DNA from: Planctomycetota bacterium
GTDB taxonomy: Bacteria > Planctomycetota > E44-bin39
Direction: 5' to 3'
Length of the DNA stretch: 64,000 bases
NCBI GenBank assembly: GCA_004376375.1
Contig: SOJX01000127.1
Location: forward strand, 16,027-80,026
Every line of letters begins with the position of its first letter. The stretch's first letter is position 1. Below are positions 51,097 through 59,534 of this stretch, piece by piece. The translations under genes were made by a program, and so were the position numbers. The notes beneath the pieces are model-generated. The model worked only from the letters and a program-made list of their open reading frames with translations, was not told where the DNA came from and made no database searches.

Positions 51097-52797
51097 ATGG
51101 CAAGCAAGAGAACAAAACTCGAACTAACGTGGATTGGGAAGGAAAACCGGCCCAAGCTGGAGCCGCGGATTCTGATTGAGGATCCGGAGAAGTCTTACCA
51201 CGCGGCGCAACGTCAAAGCGAAAACGATATTTTCGACAATCGGCTGATCTTCGGTGATAACCTGCTGGCCCTCAAGGCGCTGGAACAGGAGTTCACCGGA
51301 AAGGTCAAGTGCATTTACATTGACCCTCCATATAACACAGGTTCTGCATTCGAGCATTATGACGATGGTGTTGAACACTCACTATGGTTGTCGCTGGTGC
51401 GTGATCGGCTCGAGATTCTCAGGAAGCTTCTCACCAAAGATGGGTCACTTTGGGTCAGCATTGATGATGTCGAATATGCATACCTGAGGGTATTGCTCGA
51501 CGAAGTGTTTGGGCGGGCGAATTTTGCCACCACGATAATTTGGGAAAAACGCAAGACTCGTGAAAACAGGAGAGTATTCTCGTTCAAGCACGACTACGTA
51601 GTGGTATATGCAAAGAACCGCAGGATTTTCGAAGGCACAAGGAATGCTCTTCCAATGAGCGAGAGCGTGCGTGCCCGTTACAGAAACCCGGACAACGATC
51701 CGCGAGGGTCTTGGCAATCTATCTCAGCACTAGCTCAAGCTGGCCACGGGACCGCGTCGCAATTTTACACCCTCACTGCGCCAAATGGCAAGGAACATGA
51801 ACTACCCGAAGGGAACTGTTGGCGCTACACACAGCAAAGGATGACTGAAGCAATAAACGACGGTCGTATATGGTTCGGGAAGACAGGCAACAATGCGCCC
51901 AGAATCAAGAAATACCTGAGCGAAAGCGGCGATTCTGGGCTAACCCCGGAAACGATATGGTATGCAGACGAGGTTGGCACCACCGATACGGCAAAGAAGC
52001 ATTCCCTTCAACTCTTCGAAGGCGGAACCGTTTTTGACACACCCAAATCCGAAGAACTCCTGCAGCGAATACTCCAGATAGCCACCAACTCAAACGACAT
52101 TGTTCTGGACTCATTCGCCGGCTCCGGCACCACGGGAGCAGTGACTCACAAGATGGGCCGCCGCTGGATCATGGTGGAGCTTGAAGAAACATGCCACACG
52201 CACATCATTCCTCGCATAAAAAAGGTCATTGACGGCAAAGACGAGGGCGGCATCACCAAGGCCGTGAACTGGAAAGGCGGTGGCGGTTTCCGTTACTACC
52301 GGCTCGGCCCGTCGCTTATCATTGAAGACGAATGGGGCAACCCGGTCATCAACTCCGAGTTCAACGCGGCGATGTTGGCCGAAGCCATGTGCAAGCTCGA
52401 GGGCTTCGAATACGCTCCCAGCGAGGAGGTCTACTGGATTCACGGCAAAAGCACGGAATGTGATTTCCTTTATGTGACCACCCAGTTTATGAGCAAGCAG
52501 ATGCTGACACGCCTCAGCGACGAGGTCGGGCCGGAACGCAGTCTGCTGATCTGCTGCTCCGCCTTCCGGTGCGATCCGAGCCAGTTCCCAAACCTGACCG
52601 TTAAGAAGATACCAAAGGCCGTGCTCAAGAAGTGCGAATGGGGTCACGACGACTACAGCCTGGAGATCAAAAACCTCCCGAAGGCTCCGCCGGAGCCGGA
52701 CCAACTGACGGAAGACAAATCTGCCAAACCACGGAGGAAGTTCGGCAAGGACAAACAGGTGCAGGCGACACTGTTCGACATGGGAGGTGAAAAATGA
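51097..52797 (+). CDS. mod: Type III restriction-modification DNA methyltransferase (Mod), beta class
   Basis: 566 residues. Motif IV CIYIDPPYNTGSAF lies near residue 70 and motif I LDSFAGSGTTGAV near residue 345. This order (IV, target-recognition region, I) marks a beta-class N6-adenine or N4-cytosine methyltransferase as in type III Mod. The preceding YADEVGTTDTAKKH and FDTPKSEELLQRIL segments are also typical. Uses S-adenosylmethionine to modify the recognition site and forms the complex with Res. Stop overlaps the res start by four bases. Confidence 0.93.
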   Translation: MASKRTKLELTWIGKENRPKLEPRILIEDPEKSYHAAQRQSENDIFDNRLIFGDNLLALKALEQEFTGKVKCIYIDPPYNTGSAFEHYDDGVEHSLWLSLVRDRLEILRKLLTKDGSLWVSIDDVEYAYLRVLLDEVFGRANFATTIIWEKRKTRENRRVFSFKHDYVVVYAKNRRIFEGTRNALPMSESVRARYRNPDNDPRGSWQSISALAQAGHGTASQFYTLTAPNGKEHELPEGNCWRYTQQRMTEAINDGRIWFGKTGNNAPRIKKYLSESGDSGLTPETIWYADEVGTTDTAKKHSLQLFEGGTVFDTPKSEELLQRILQIATNSNDIVLDSFAGSGTTGAVTHKMGRRWIMVELEETCHTHIIPRIKKVIDGKDEGGITKAVNWKGGGGFRYYRLGPSLIIEDEWGNPVINSEFNAAMLAEAMCKLEGFEYAPSEEVYWIHGKSTECDFLYVTTQFMSKQMLTRLSDEVGPERSLLICCSAFRCDPSQFPNLTVKKIPKAVLKKCEWGHDDYSLEIKNLPKAPPEPDQLTEDKSAKPRRKFGKDKQVQATLFDMGGEK

Positions 52798-55508
52798 GTA
52801 TTCAACATATCAATTCTATCAGCAACCGTTTGAGCCTGCGTCCCCCGCAACGGGATTCGCTGGAGATTCTGGCCCGCATTTGCGAAATCATCACACTTGA
52901 AAAGAACAGCGATACTGCGCAAGCCTTAGAAATAATCAAAAGTGAGTTCTCAACCGTTGAGGATTTCGAGCGTGATTTCCCGTCGCTTTGTTTTGCCCTG
53001 GCCACTGGTGTAGGTAAGACCAGGCTGATGGGCGCTTTTATCAGCTACTTATACATGAGTCAGGGGATCCGTCATTTCTTTGTGCTCGCGCCGAACTTGA
53101 CAATATATAACAAGCTGATTGCTGACTTTAAGCCGAACACGCCGAAGTATGTCTTCCAGGGGATTTCTGAATTTGCAGTAAATCCTCCGGAGATCATTAC
53201 CGGTGATGACTATGAGAGCGGCCGCGGTATGCGCGGCGGCAGGCTATTCGACATGGGTGAAGTGCATGTCAATATTTTCAATATCTCGAAAATAAACAGC
53301 GAAGTGCGTGGCGGAAAGTCGCCCCGCATCAAGCGTCTGAGTGAATACATCGGGCAAAGTTATTTCGACTACCTTGCCGGGTTGGACGACTTGGTGATGT
53401 TAATGGACGAATCGCACCGCTACCGGGCCAGCGCCGGAGTACGGGCGATCAATGAATTGAAACCCATCCTCGGACTGGAGCTGACCGCTACGCCACAGGT
53501 GGAACGAGGCCAACGCGCCGAGCCTTTCAAGAATGTGATTTACAGCTATCCTCTAAGCAGTGCAATGGATGACGGATTCGTGAAAGAACCTGCAGTTGCG
53601 ACGCGGGAGAACTTCGATGCGGCAAACTACACACCGGACGGCCTGGAGAAGGTCAAGCTCGAAGATGGTATCCGAATTCACGAAAATACGAAAGTCGAAC
53701 TAGAGGTATACGCCCGAAATAACGAAAAACAGATCGTCAAACCATTCATGCTGGTGGTCGCCCAGGACACAACACATGCCAATGCCCTGCAGCAAGTAAT
53801 AGAAAGCGAGGATTTCTTCGAAGGAAGATACAAGGATAAAGTAATCACTATCCACTCAAATGTGCGCGGCGAGATAAAAGACGAAGTTGTGGAGCAATTA
53901 TTGACCGTTGAGCACCCGGATAACCCCATTGAGATAGTCATTCACGTCAACATGCTCAAAGAGGGGTGGGACGTCACAAATCTCTACACCATTGTTCCAT
54001 TGCGAGCTGCGAACTCCCGGACTCTGGTTGAGCAGTCCATCGGACGTGGACTGCGCCTGCCTTATGGCAAACGTGTGGGAATCCCGACAGTAGATCGTCT
54101 AACCATCGTGTCACATGACAGGTTCCAGGAGATAATCGACCACGCCAACGATCCGAACTCGATTATCCGAACTGGAATAGTCATCGGAAAAGATATCCCC
54201 GAGGCCGGCAAGAAGGCGGTGATTGTCGAATCCGAGTTTGAGAAAACCATTTCTGTACCTCCTGCGAAGGCAAGCGAAAAGGGGGAGGCAGCAGAAAGCC
54301 GCAGCCTATTCGAGAAGCCGGAGGAGCAAGAAGTGGCGAAGGCGACGTTTCAGGTTATTCGACAGTATGAACGCTTACGTGGGAGCGATCAACTTCAGCG
54401 TGAGGATATACAGGAAGAAATCGTCAAAAGTGTTGAAGAAATAGTTCGCCCAAAACAAGGATTACTCTTCGATGCTCTCGGCGAAAAGACTGTTGCAAAG
54501 ATTGTGAAGGAAACCACAACATTATATCAGAACTTGTCTATTGACATTCCAAAAATCGTGGTATTACCGAAAGGGGAAGTGGCTGCAGGATACGAGGATT
54601 TCGATCTGAATACAACTAATATCAACTTACAACCAGTTTCCCAGGATATACTTATTCAACATCTGCACGACATGCAAAGATATAAACTACGAGATGGGTC
54701 GGGGATTATTGAGGAGAAACGACCAGAAGACTACATGGTGCGCGGCTTGATCGATTTCAATGACATCAGTTATGATGACCATGCGGCATTGCTTTATAAA
54801 CTGGCAGGGCAGGTCGTGACGCATCTACGATCTTATCTAACTGAAGAAGAAGACGTGTTGAATTCGCTGCAGTACCATCAGCAAATTCTTGTAAACCTGA
54901 TTCATGCACAGATGCAAGACCACTTCGTAGAATCTGCCACATCTTATGAAGCCCATGTCACCAAAGGTTTTCGCACCTTGCGCCCAAATAGCTACACTGC
55001 CGGTGCAGATGAGGTGATTCGTAACTTCAGGACGCCAATCCCCGAAGGTAAAAAGAATAGAATTAGGAACATGCTATTCGGTGAATTCGAGCGGTGCTTG
55101 TATTCAGTCCAGAAGTTCGACACTGACTCGGAGAGACGCTTTGCAGTAATCCTTGAGAGCGATGAGGATGTTCTGAAGTGGTACAAGCCGGCAAAAGGTG
55201 ATTTTCAGATTCACTATAGTCACGATAAATCATATGAACCGGACTTCGTAGTTGAGACAAAAACCGACAAATACATCTGTGAGCCAAAGCGAGCCAGCGA
55301 GATAGAGGATGAGACTGTCTTGGCAAAAGCAGACGCGGCGACCGTGTGGTGTGAACATGCTACGATCCATGCGAAGACCTATGGCGGTAAGTCATGGACT
55401 TATCTCCTTATTCCGCACGACCAGATCTCGGAACAAATGAGCTTGTCGGGTTTGGCATCCAAGTGTACGCATAAGGAGAGAAATAGAAATGCCCGACCGG
55501 GACGTTAG
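52794..55508 (+). CDS. res: Type III restriction enzyme helicase-nuclease (Res)
   Basis: 904 residues. SF2 helicase motifs: Walker A ALATGVGKTRLMGA, II VMLMDESHRYRASAG, III LGLELTATP, then HVNMLKEGWDVTNLYTIVPL (20 residues) and VI QSIGRGLRLPYGKR. The C-terminal nuclease is visible as EPDFVVETKTDKYICEPK, a PD...E-x-K pattern. With Mod it should cleave unmethylated DNA between head-to-head sites after ATP-driven movement. ATGA overlap with mod shows coupling. The 3' end overlaps the HNH gene by 20 bp. Confidence 0.93.
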   Translation: MSIQHINSISNRLSLRPPQRDSLEILARICEIITLEKNSDTAQALEIIKSEFSTVEDFERDFPSLCFALATGVGKTRLMGAFISYLYMSQGIRHFFVLAPNLTIYNKLIADFKPNTPKYVFQGISEFAVNPPEIITGDDYESGRGMRGGRLFDMGEVHVNIFNISKINSEVRGGKSPRIKRLSEYIGQSYFDYLAGLDDLVMLMDESHRYRASAGVRAINELKPILGLELTATPQVERGQRAEPFKNVIYSYPLSSAMDDGFVKEPAVATRENFDAANYTPDGLEKVKLEDGIRIHENTKVELEVYARNNEKQIVKPFMLVVAQDTTHANALQQVIESEDFFEGRYKDKVITIHSNVRGEIKDEVVEQLLTVEHPDNPIEIVIHVNMLKEGWDVTNLYTIVPLRAANSRTLVEQSIGRGLRLPYGKRVGIPTVDRLTIVSHDRFQEIIDHANDPNSIIRTGIVIGKDIPEAGKKAVIVESEFEKTISVPPAKASEKGEAAESRSLFEKPEEQEVAKATFQVIRQYERLRGSDQLQREDIQEEIVKSVEEIVRPKQGLLFDALGEKTVAKIVKETTTLYQNLSIDIPKIVVLPKGEVAAGYEDFDLNTTNINLQPVSQDILIQHLHDMQRYKLRDGSGIIEEKRPEDYMVRGLIDFNDISYDDHAALLYKLAGQVVTHLRSYLTEEEDVLNSLQYHQQILVNLIHAQMQDHFVESATSYEAHVTKGFRTLRPNSYTAGADEVIRNFRTPIPEGKKNRIRNMLFGEFERCLYSVQKFDTDSERRFAVILESDEDVLKWYKPAKGDFQIHYSHDKSYEPDFVVETKTDKYICEPKRASEIEDETVLAKADAATVWCEHATIHAKTYGGKSWTYLLIPHDQISEQMSLSGLASKCTHKERNRNARPGR

Positions 55509-57819
55509 GACACTGCGGGATTTAATCTGGTATCAATACGCGAAAATCATCGCGAAGCGCGCTCTTGGCCCTGACGCGAAGCGGGAACATTACGGGTTCG
55601 TCAAGCAGACACTTCGTGACCTGCAGAGCGGCAGGAAACAATGGTCGGACATCAGCCGGGAGGACTGGCAGTTCGTGGAATCCGAAAAACAGTGTATCTA
55701 TTGTAGTTCCGTGGAAAATCTTAGCCGCGAGCATCTTGTCGCTAAATCGCTCAGAATCAACGACCGATGCGCGACGTGCGATGTGATACAATCCATTCAC
55801 AACCAAGTCTGGTCGTGCAAATCATGCAACTCGCAGAAAGGAACTATGGGGTTGTATGCTTTTTATGCCAAGCGGCTTCATTCCGACAAAAAGTTTTACG
55901 ACCGCATCCCGCCACTTGCGGAGAAAAAGTATCTAAAAACAATATACGTGTGCCTGGACAAATGCACAACCTACTTCAGCGAGACGCCCGGAGGCGGGAA
56001 GCAGCCGGATGTTTTGGCGCTCGATAAAACCTTACAGGTTATTGGGCAGTTATTAGAATACGACGGTCCAAATGCTCATCTCATCAGAAAATGGCAAGAG
56101 TCAAATACAGACGCTTCTATTCTGGAATATCTTAAATATCTGGACAGTGGTTATGAATTGACCGAGAAGCATCTTAATCAGGCATTCAATCTTTTTCTCC
56201 AAACAGCGGAAGACCCGCGTTGGGATACAGCGGGATATGGAGAAATTGAGCCAGGTCAACGCATATGCTTATCTGAAGCTTTTGAAGATAATCCTATCGA
56301 TGATACACTGATATATTTTGAGAATGCAGATCTTTTTGAAGTATGGAATCGCGAGGCCATCATGCAATATTGGATTGATGATGCTCCATTTTATACATTA
56401 GAAGAATTATCTCTTGTAACTCGAAAAGCAATTGAGCACTTAGAACGTAACCGCGAATACCTGTTGCAGTATGGTCACTCCCTATCTGTGTTTACTCGGT
56501 GTGATTTTTTAATGAGATTAACCGACCGTTTATATTATACAGATTGCCCTTCCTCTCTACACCGTGTACGGGCAAGTCAGCTTGATAAGAAAACATTAAA
56601 TAAATTATTCCCACATGGGAATCTCCCGGAACCTTTTAATTTTGTTGCTAATGCTGATATGGCAATAAAAAATCCTTTTCATAAAATGGAACCAATTGAT
56701 GAGATATCCCCTCAAGATAAAAAGATGCTTATAGATGGCCGTAATAGGTTTTTTTCTCTTAAACAGCAAATTCTGCAGGAGTTATTCCGCTCTATATGTT
56801 CTCGAAGCGCAGACGGCCTATGGGATAGGTGTGTTAATTTGATCCGCGAAGCAATTTCAGCCGAGGAGGCGGAATTTTATCTTCGAGTTGATAGAATATA
56901 TGAAGGATACGATATCCAGACAGATGAAAACAATCCTGACTGTGGGTTAATCGCAGGAGGACTGACAAGACTTCTAGATACTATCTGGCATTACGAAAAA
57001 GAAATTACGATTGGAACAATTCATCATTGTAAATCAAAGCTGAATGAGGTTGGGCTTGGGGGTATAAGCGAAATAGGCCGTGGTGAATTGTATGTATCAA
57101 CTGGAGAGCCCACCAAAAGTTACTATGCTTTTATTAATGATGAAAAACGTAACATATTGGACGCCGCTCTTGATCAATTTATGATTCTTTATGAGAGAGA
57201 AACTAATCATTGGCAGGAGTATCGAAAGCGGGTCAATTATGTACTTGAGAATGAGCTTTATGTTGATATTACCATACATAAGAAAATCAAACGTCCACTG
57301 GCATATAAATATAAGCCGGTAGTAACGAGATTTGCAGAATATGCAAAATGTTTCCTCGAAGCTAACCCCAACGCATCCTTACAGAATACATTAGGAGTAT
57401 CAGCCATTACTTGTGTTCAACATAATGCAGGGGGTATAGATACTTCAAAATCGCCGGAACATATTGATGTGCAAGCAGATCAGGAAAGAAACGCGAAAAA
57501 ACTGAATTACCAGGCTGCTATTGAAGGTAACGTTCTAAAAATCGAAGGCCACACCATTCCCGGGTTAACTCGAGATGAAGTACGAAAAATTTGGAAGCTA
57601 CATTCCATAAAACCTGGAGCAGATGGGAAGAGACGACTAGACCATCAAAGCTCCGACTACAACCGCATGATAAATGCATTAGTTGGTAGAGGAAAAACAA
57701 GACCTGGGGCTATTGCCAAGATAAATCAAACTCAATACAACGGATTTATTGCAAAAATAGAAGGAGAAGTCGCCTTCCGAATTTATGGAACTATCGAGCG
57801 CCACGACCAGCAAAGATAA
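55489..57819 (+). CDS. HNH-endonuclease-like protein with long unknown C-terminal region
   Basis: 776 residues, start 20 bp inside the end of res. Near residues 65-125 a treble-clef HNH is visible: CIYCSSVENLSREHLVAKSL, then VWSCKSCNSQKGTMGLY, with paired CxxC and a central E-H. Beyond ~residue 185 no domain is recognised; the C-terminal segment (TIPGLTRDEVRKIWKLHSIK, RMINALVGRGKTRPGAIAKI) looks like a helical nucleic-acid-binding part. Base composition drops sharply to AT-rich after about 56,040, suggesting a chimera. Last gene of the cassette; perhaps an accessory nuclease of the type III system. Confidence 0.75.
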   Translation: MPDRDVRTLRDLIWYQYAKIIAKRALGPDAKREHYGFVKQTLRDLQSGRKQWSDISREDWQFVESEKQCIYCSSVENLSREHLVAKSLRINDRCATCDVIQSIHNQVWSCKSCNSQKGTMGLYAFYAKRLHSDKKFYDRIPPLAEKKYLKTIYVCLDKCTTYFSETPGGGKQPDVLALDKTLQVIGQLLEYDGPNAHLIRKWQESNTDASILEYLKYLDSGYELTEKHLNQAFNLFLQTAEDPRWDTAGYGEIEPGQRICLSEAFEDNPIDDTLIYFENADLFEVWNREAIMQYWIDDAPFYTLEELSLVTRKAIEHLERNREYLLQYGHSLSVFTRCDFLMRLTDRLYYTDCPSSLHRVRASQLDKKTLNKLFPHGNLPEPFNFVANADMAIKNPFHKMEPIDEISPQDKKMLIDGRNRFFSLKQQILQELFRSICSRSADGLWDRCVNLIREAISAEEAEFYLRVDRIYEGYDIQTDENNPDCGLIAGGLTRLLDTIWHYEKEITIGTIHHCKSKLNEVGLGGISEIGRGELYVSTGEPTKSYYAFINDEKRNILDAALDQFMILYERETNHWQEYRKRVNYVLENELYVDITIHKKIKRPLAYKYKPVVTRFAEYAKCFLEANPNASLQNTLGVSAITCVQHNAGGIDTSKSPEHIDVQADQERNAKKLNYQAAIEGNVLKIEGHTIPGLTRDEVRKIWKLHSIKPGADGKRRLDHQSSDYNRMINALVGRGKTRPGAIAKINQTQYNGFIAKIEGEVAFRIYGTIERHDQQR

Positions 57820-57835
57820 CCCTTTCAAGAATACT

Positions 57836-57865
57836 TTAACCACAGTTTAACCAACCACTTAACCA
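57836..57865. repeat. Triple TTAACCA repeat, operator-like
   Basis: TTAACCA at 57836-57842, 57847-57853 and 57859-57865, spaced 11 and 12 bp, about one helical turn. It occupies the short gap between the defence cassette and the replication module, 18 bp before the ATG at 57884. Confidence 0.5.
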
Positions 57866-57883
57866 ATAGTTACCCTTTCTTTC

Positions 57884-58315
57884 ATGCCTTATATTTCCAT
57901 TGCCGAGCAGGAAATTATGTCTGTTTCCATGGGCTTGGCGGAAACATTACTCCATTACGCCCAAAGGTGCAAAAGAAGGTTCGGCATGACCGAAACAGTA
58001 AAATTCGATTCTCTTTCTCCCACAAGAAAAAGCTTAGTGAGACTTATGCAGGAAACCGGATTCGGTCGCCTCGAAGGGCTTGTCATCCGCGCGGGTGAAC
58101 CGGCGCTTGACCCGCCGCCGCGCATTATACGTACGTTGAAATTGGGCGGCGACAACAGACCAAGGCCCGAGGTCGCCAAGAGGAACTTCATCCTGAAGGC
58201 ACAGGTCGTCGAACTTTTCCAATGCATGGATAAAATGCAAAACGGCGTTATCGCCGTCATCGAAGTGAAACATGGTCTCCCATTCAAAATGGAAATCGAG
58301 GAAAACGCAGCCTAA
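57884..58315 (+). CDS. Conserved-looking small protein of the element core
   Basis: 143 residues; ATG 57884, with ATG 57917 or 57950 as alternatives and no strong ribosome site. Basic N-terminal half (YAQRCKRRFGMTETVKF, SPTRKSLVRLMQETGFG) and ARAP-like proline segment (EPALDPPPRII); C-terminal helix and strand (VVELFQCMDKMQNGVIAVIE). No family recognised. Placed first in the replication module behind the TTAACCA repeats, it may be an element regulator. Confidence 0.5.
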   Translation: MPYISIAEQEIMSVSMGLAETLLHYAQRCKRRFGMTETVKFDSLSPTRKSLVRLMQETGFGRLEGLVIRAGEPALDPPPRIIRTLKLGGDNRPRPEVAKRNFILKAQVVELFQCMDKMQNGVIAVIEVKHGLPFKMEIEENAA

Positions 58316-58382
58316 TTCAAGGGTGGGTTCCCTTATGAAATTGTAGTTTTCGGAACCTGACAACAATCTGGCCACAAAGTGG

Positions 58383-58426
58383 AAGGCGTTGTGGGTGCCG
58401 CGGAAAGCGGTAATTCACAACGCCTT
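58383..58426 (+). ncRNA. Structured leader / hairpin before the element sigma factor
   Basis: AAGGCGTTGTG pairs perfectly with CACAACGCCTT (11 bp) around a loop that itself holds CCGC-GGAAA-GCGG. Downstream, GCGGCATCC (58451-58459) can pair instead with GGGTGCCGC in the hairpin (one mismatch), giving a competing fold. The hairpin may be the terminator of the preceding gene (CTTTG follows) or an attenuator. Confidence 0.4.
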
Positions 58427-58487
58427 CTTTGTTGAGGGCTCCACTTCCCTGCGGCATCCACGCACACCTCCGGCCAAGGAGGCAAAC

Positions 58488-59075
58488 GTGAATGCCAACG
58501 GAAAACAGCATGAACTCAGTAAATGTATCGCCAATTTTATTCGTTTCAAAGCCCGCCAGATCGTGGGCAAGGCTGGTTTTACAGAAAGCGATATTAATGA
58601 CATCGCGCAATCGATGACGACCGACCTTCTTTCGCGCCTGCCAAAGTTCGATCCGAACAGGGCCGCGCAAACAACTTTTGTCGCTCGCGTCATCGAACAC
58701 AAAATCAGCAAGCTCATTCGTCACCGCAAACAGAAAAAACGTGACCACAGGCGCGAATCCTGCTCTCTCAACGATTCTATTGAAGGTCTGTATGGAGAAA
58801 CCATCGAGCGTGTTGCAACCCTTGATCAGGACGAAGTGGCCATTCGCATAGGTAGGCGCCGTTGTACACGCGAAGAAGAGGCGCGACTTCACTTCGATGT
58901 CTCAATCGTAATCTCCCGCCTCCCCAATGACCTGCGCCCAATTGCCGAGCACTTGAAAACAGAAACCATAACCGAAACCGCCAAGAACCTCGGGATACCG
59001 CGCACGCCACTATCCGGAGCCAGTCATCGTCTACGCGGTCTCTTCGAGGACGCCGGCCTGAAAAAATATTTATAG
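58488..59075 (+). CDS. Element-encoded sigma-70-like factor
   Basis: 195 residues from GTG 58488, chosen because a perfect AAGGAGG lies six bases upstream; the frame opened at 58389 crosses the leader hairpin. Region 2-like helices: FIRFKARQIVGKAGFTESDI, MTTDLLSRLPKFDPNRAA and FVARVIEHKISKLIRHRKQK. Region 4-like HTH at the end: TETITETAKNLGIPRTPLSG and ASHRLRGLFEDAGL. Sigma-like genes of this size are found in prophages and integrative elements, where they may direct late or transfer gene expression. Unrelated in detail to the chromosomal ECF factor at 15.9 kb. Confidence 0.7.
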   Translation: MNANGKQHELSKCIANFIRFKARQIVGKAGFTESDINDIAQSMTTDLLSRLPKFDPNRAAQTTFVARVIEHKISKLIRHRKQKKRDHRRESCSLNDSIEGLYGETIERVATLDQDEVAIRIGRRRCTREEEARLHFDVSIVISRLPNDLRPIAEHLKTETITETAKNLGIPRTPLSGASHRLRGLFEDAGLKKYL

Positions 59076-59149
59076 GTTCCCCGTCATGTCGTCAATGCAC
59101 GGGGTATGTATCCAATGGCGACATTTGCAGCCAAGAAAGGACAAGCGAA

Positions 59150-59467
59150 ATGAGCGCTAAATTATACCGTTACCAGTTTGAACCGGAAATACAGGCACAG
59201 GAAGTCGAGGAGACCTTGCACCTGGCCGTCCTTGCCGCCGAGTGCCTGCACGGCCAGTCGCGCGTGCGGCTCGACGCTTCTTATTTCATGGATACTGAAA
59301 AACGCATTTGCGTTATCAATGCCGGTACGGATGTAGGCCGCGACATCGTGCGTATTTTTACCGGCTTCGCAATCCGCGAATTCGGAGAAACCGCTTTCAC
59401 GGTGCGCCGTGTCGATAGAGCGCCCAGGCCAGAGACGAAGGAAGGACGAGCCCATGAAGGTCATTGA
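59150..59467 (+). CDS. Small protein of unknown function, upstream of the replication gene
   Basis: 105 residues; AGAAAGGAC upstream of ATG. Alternating strand and helix composition: VEETLHLAVLAAECLHGQSR, ASYFMDTEKRICVINAGTDV, GRDIVRIFTGFAIREFG. The tail is basic and disordered. No family recognised. It overlaps the 26-codon ORF that leads into the PrimPol gene, so the three form one translational unit. Confidence 0.6.
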   Translation: MSAKLYRYQFEPEIQAQEVEETLHLAVLAAECLHGQSRVRLDASYFMDTEKRICVINAGTDVGRDIVRIFTGFAIREFGETAFTVRRVDRAPRPETKEGRAHEGH

Positions 59468-59534
59468 TATGAGCTTTATTAAAAGCCGTTTTCTACAACG
59501 TTCACACCAAGCATGGCGAGAGCCGCCATTTTAA
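59454..59534 (+). CDS. 26-residue coupled ORF before the PrimPol gene
   Basis: ATG 59454 with GGAAGGAC upstream; reads MKVIDMSFIKSRFLQRSH plus 8 residues. Its TAA overlaps the PrimPol ATG (TAATG at 59532-59536). Start overlaps the end of the 105-residue gene. The arrangement argues for translational coupling controlling the amount of replication protein. Confidence 0.45.
   Translation: MKVIDMSFIKSRFLQRSHQAWREPPF

Noticed and set aside
41752..57819. DISARM or BREX locus
   Set aside because: SNF2 and a methyltransferase are present, but DUF1998 and PLD proteins (DISARM) and PglZ/BrxC-like genes (BREX) are absent; Mod and Res are classic type III.
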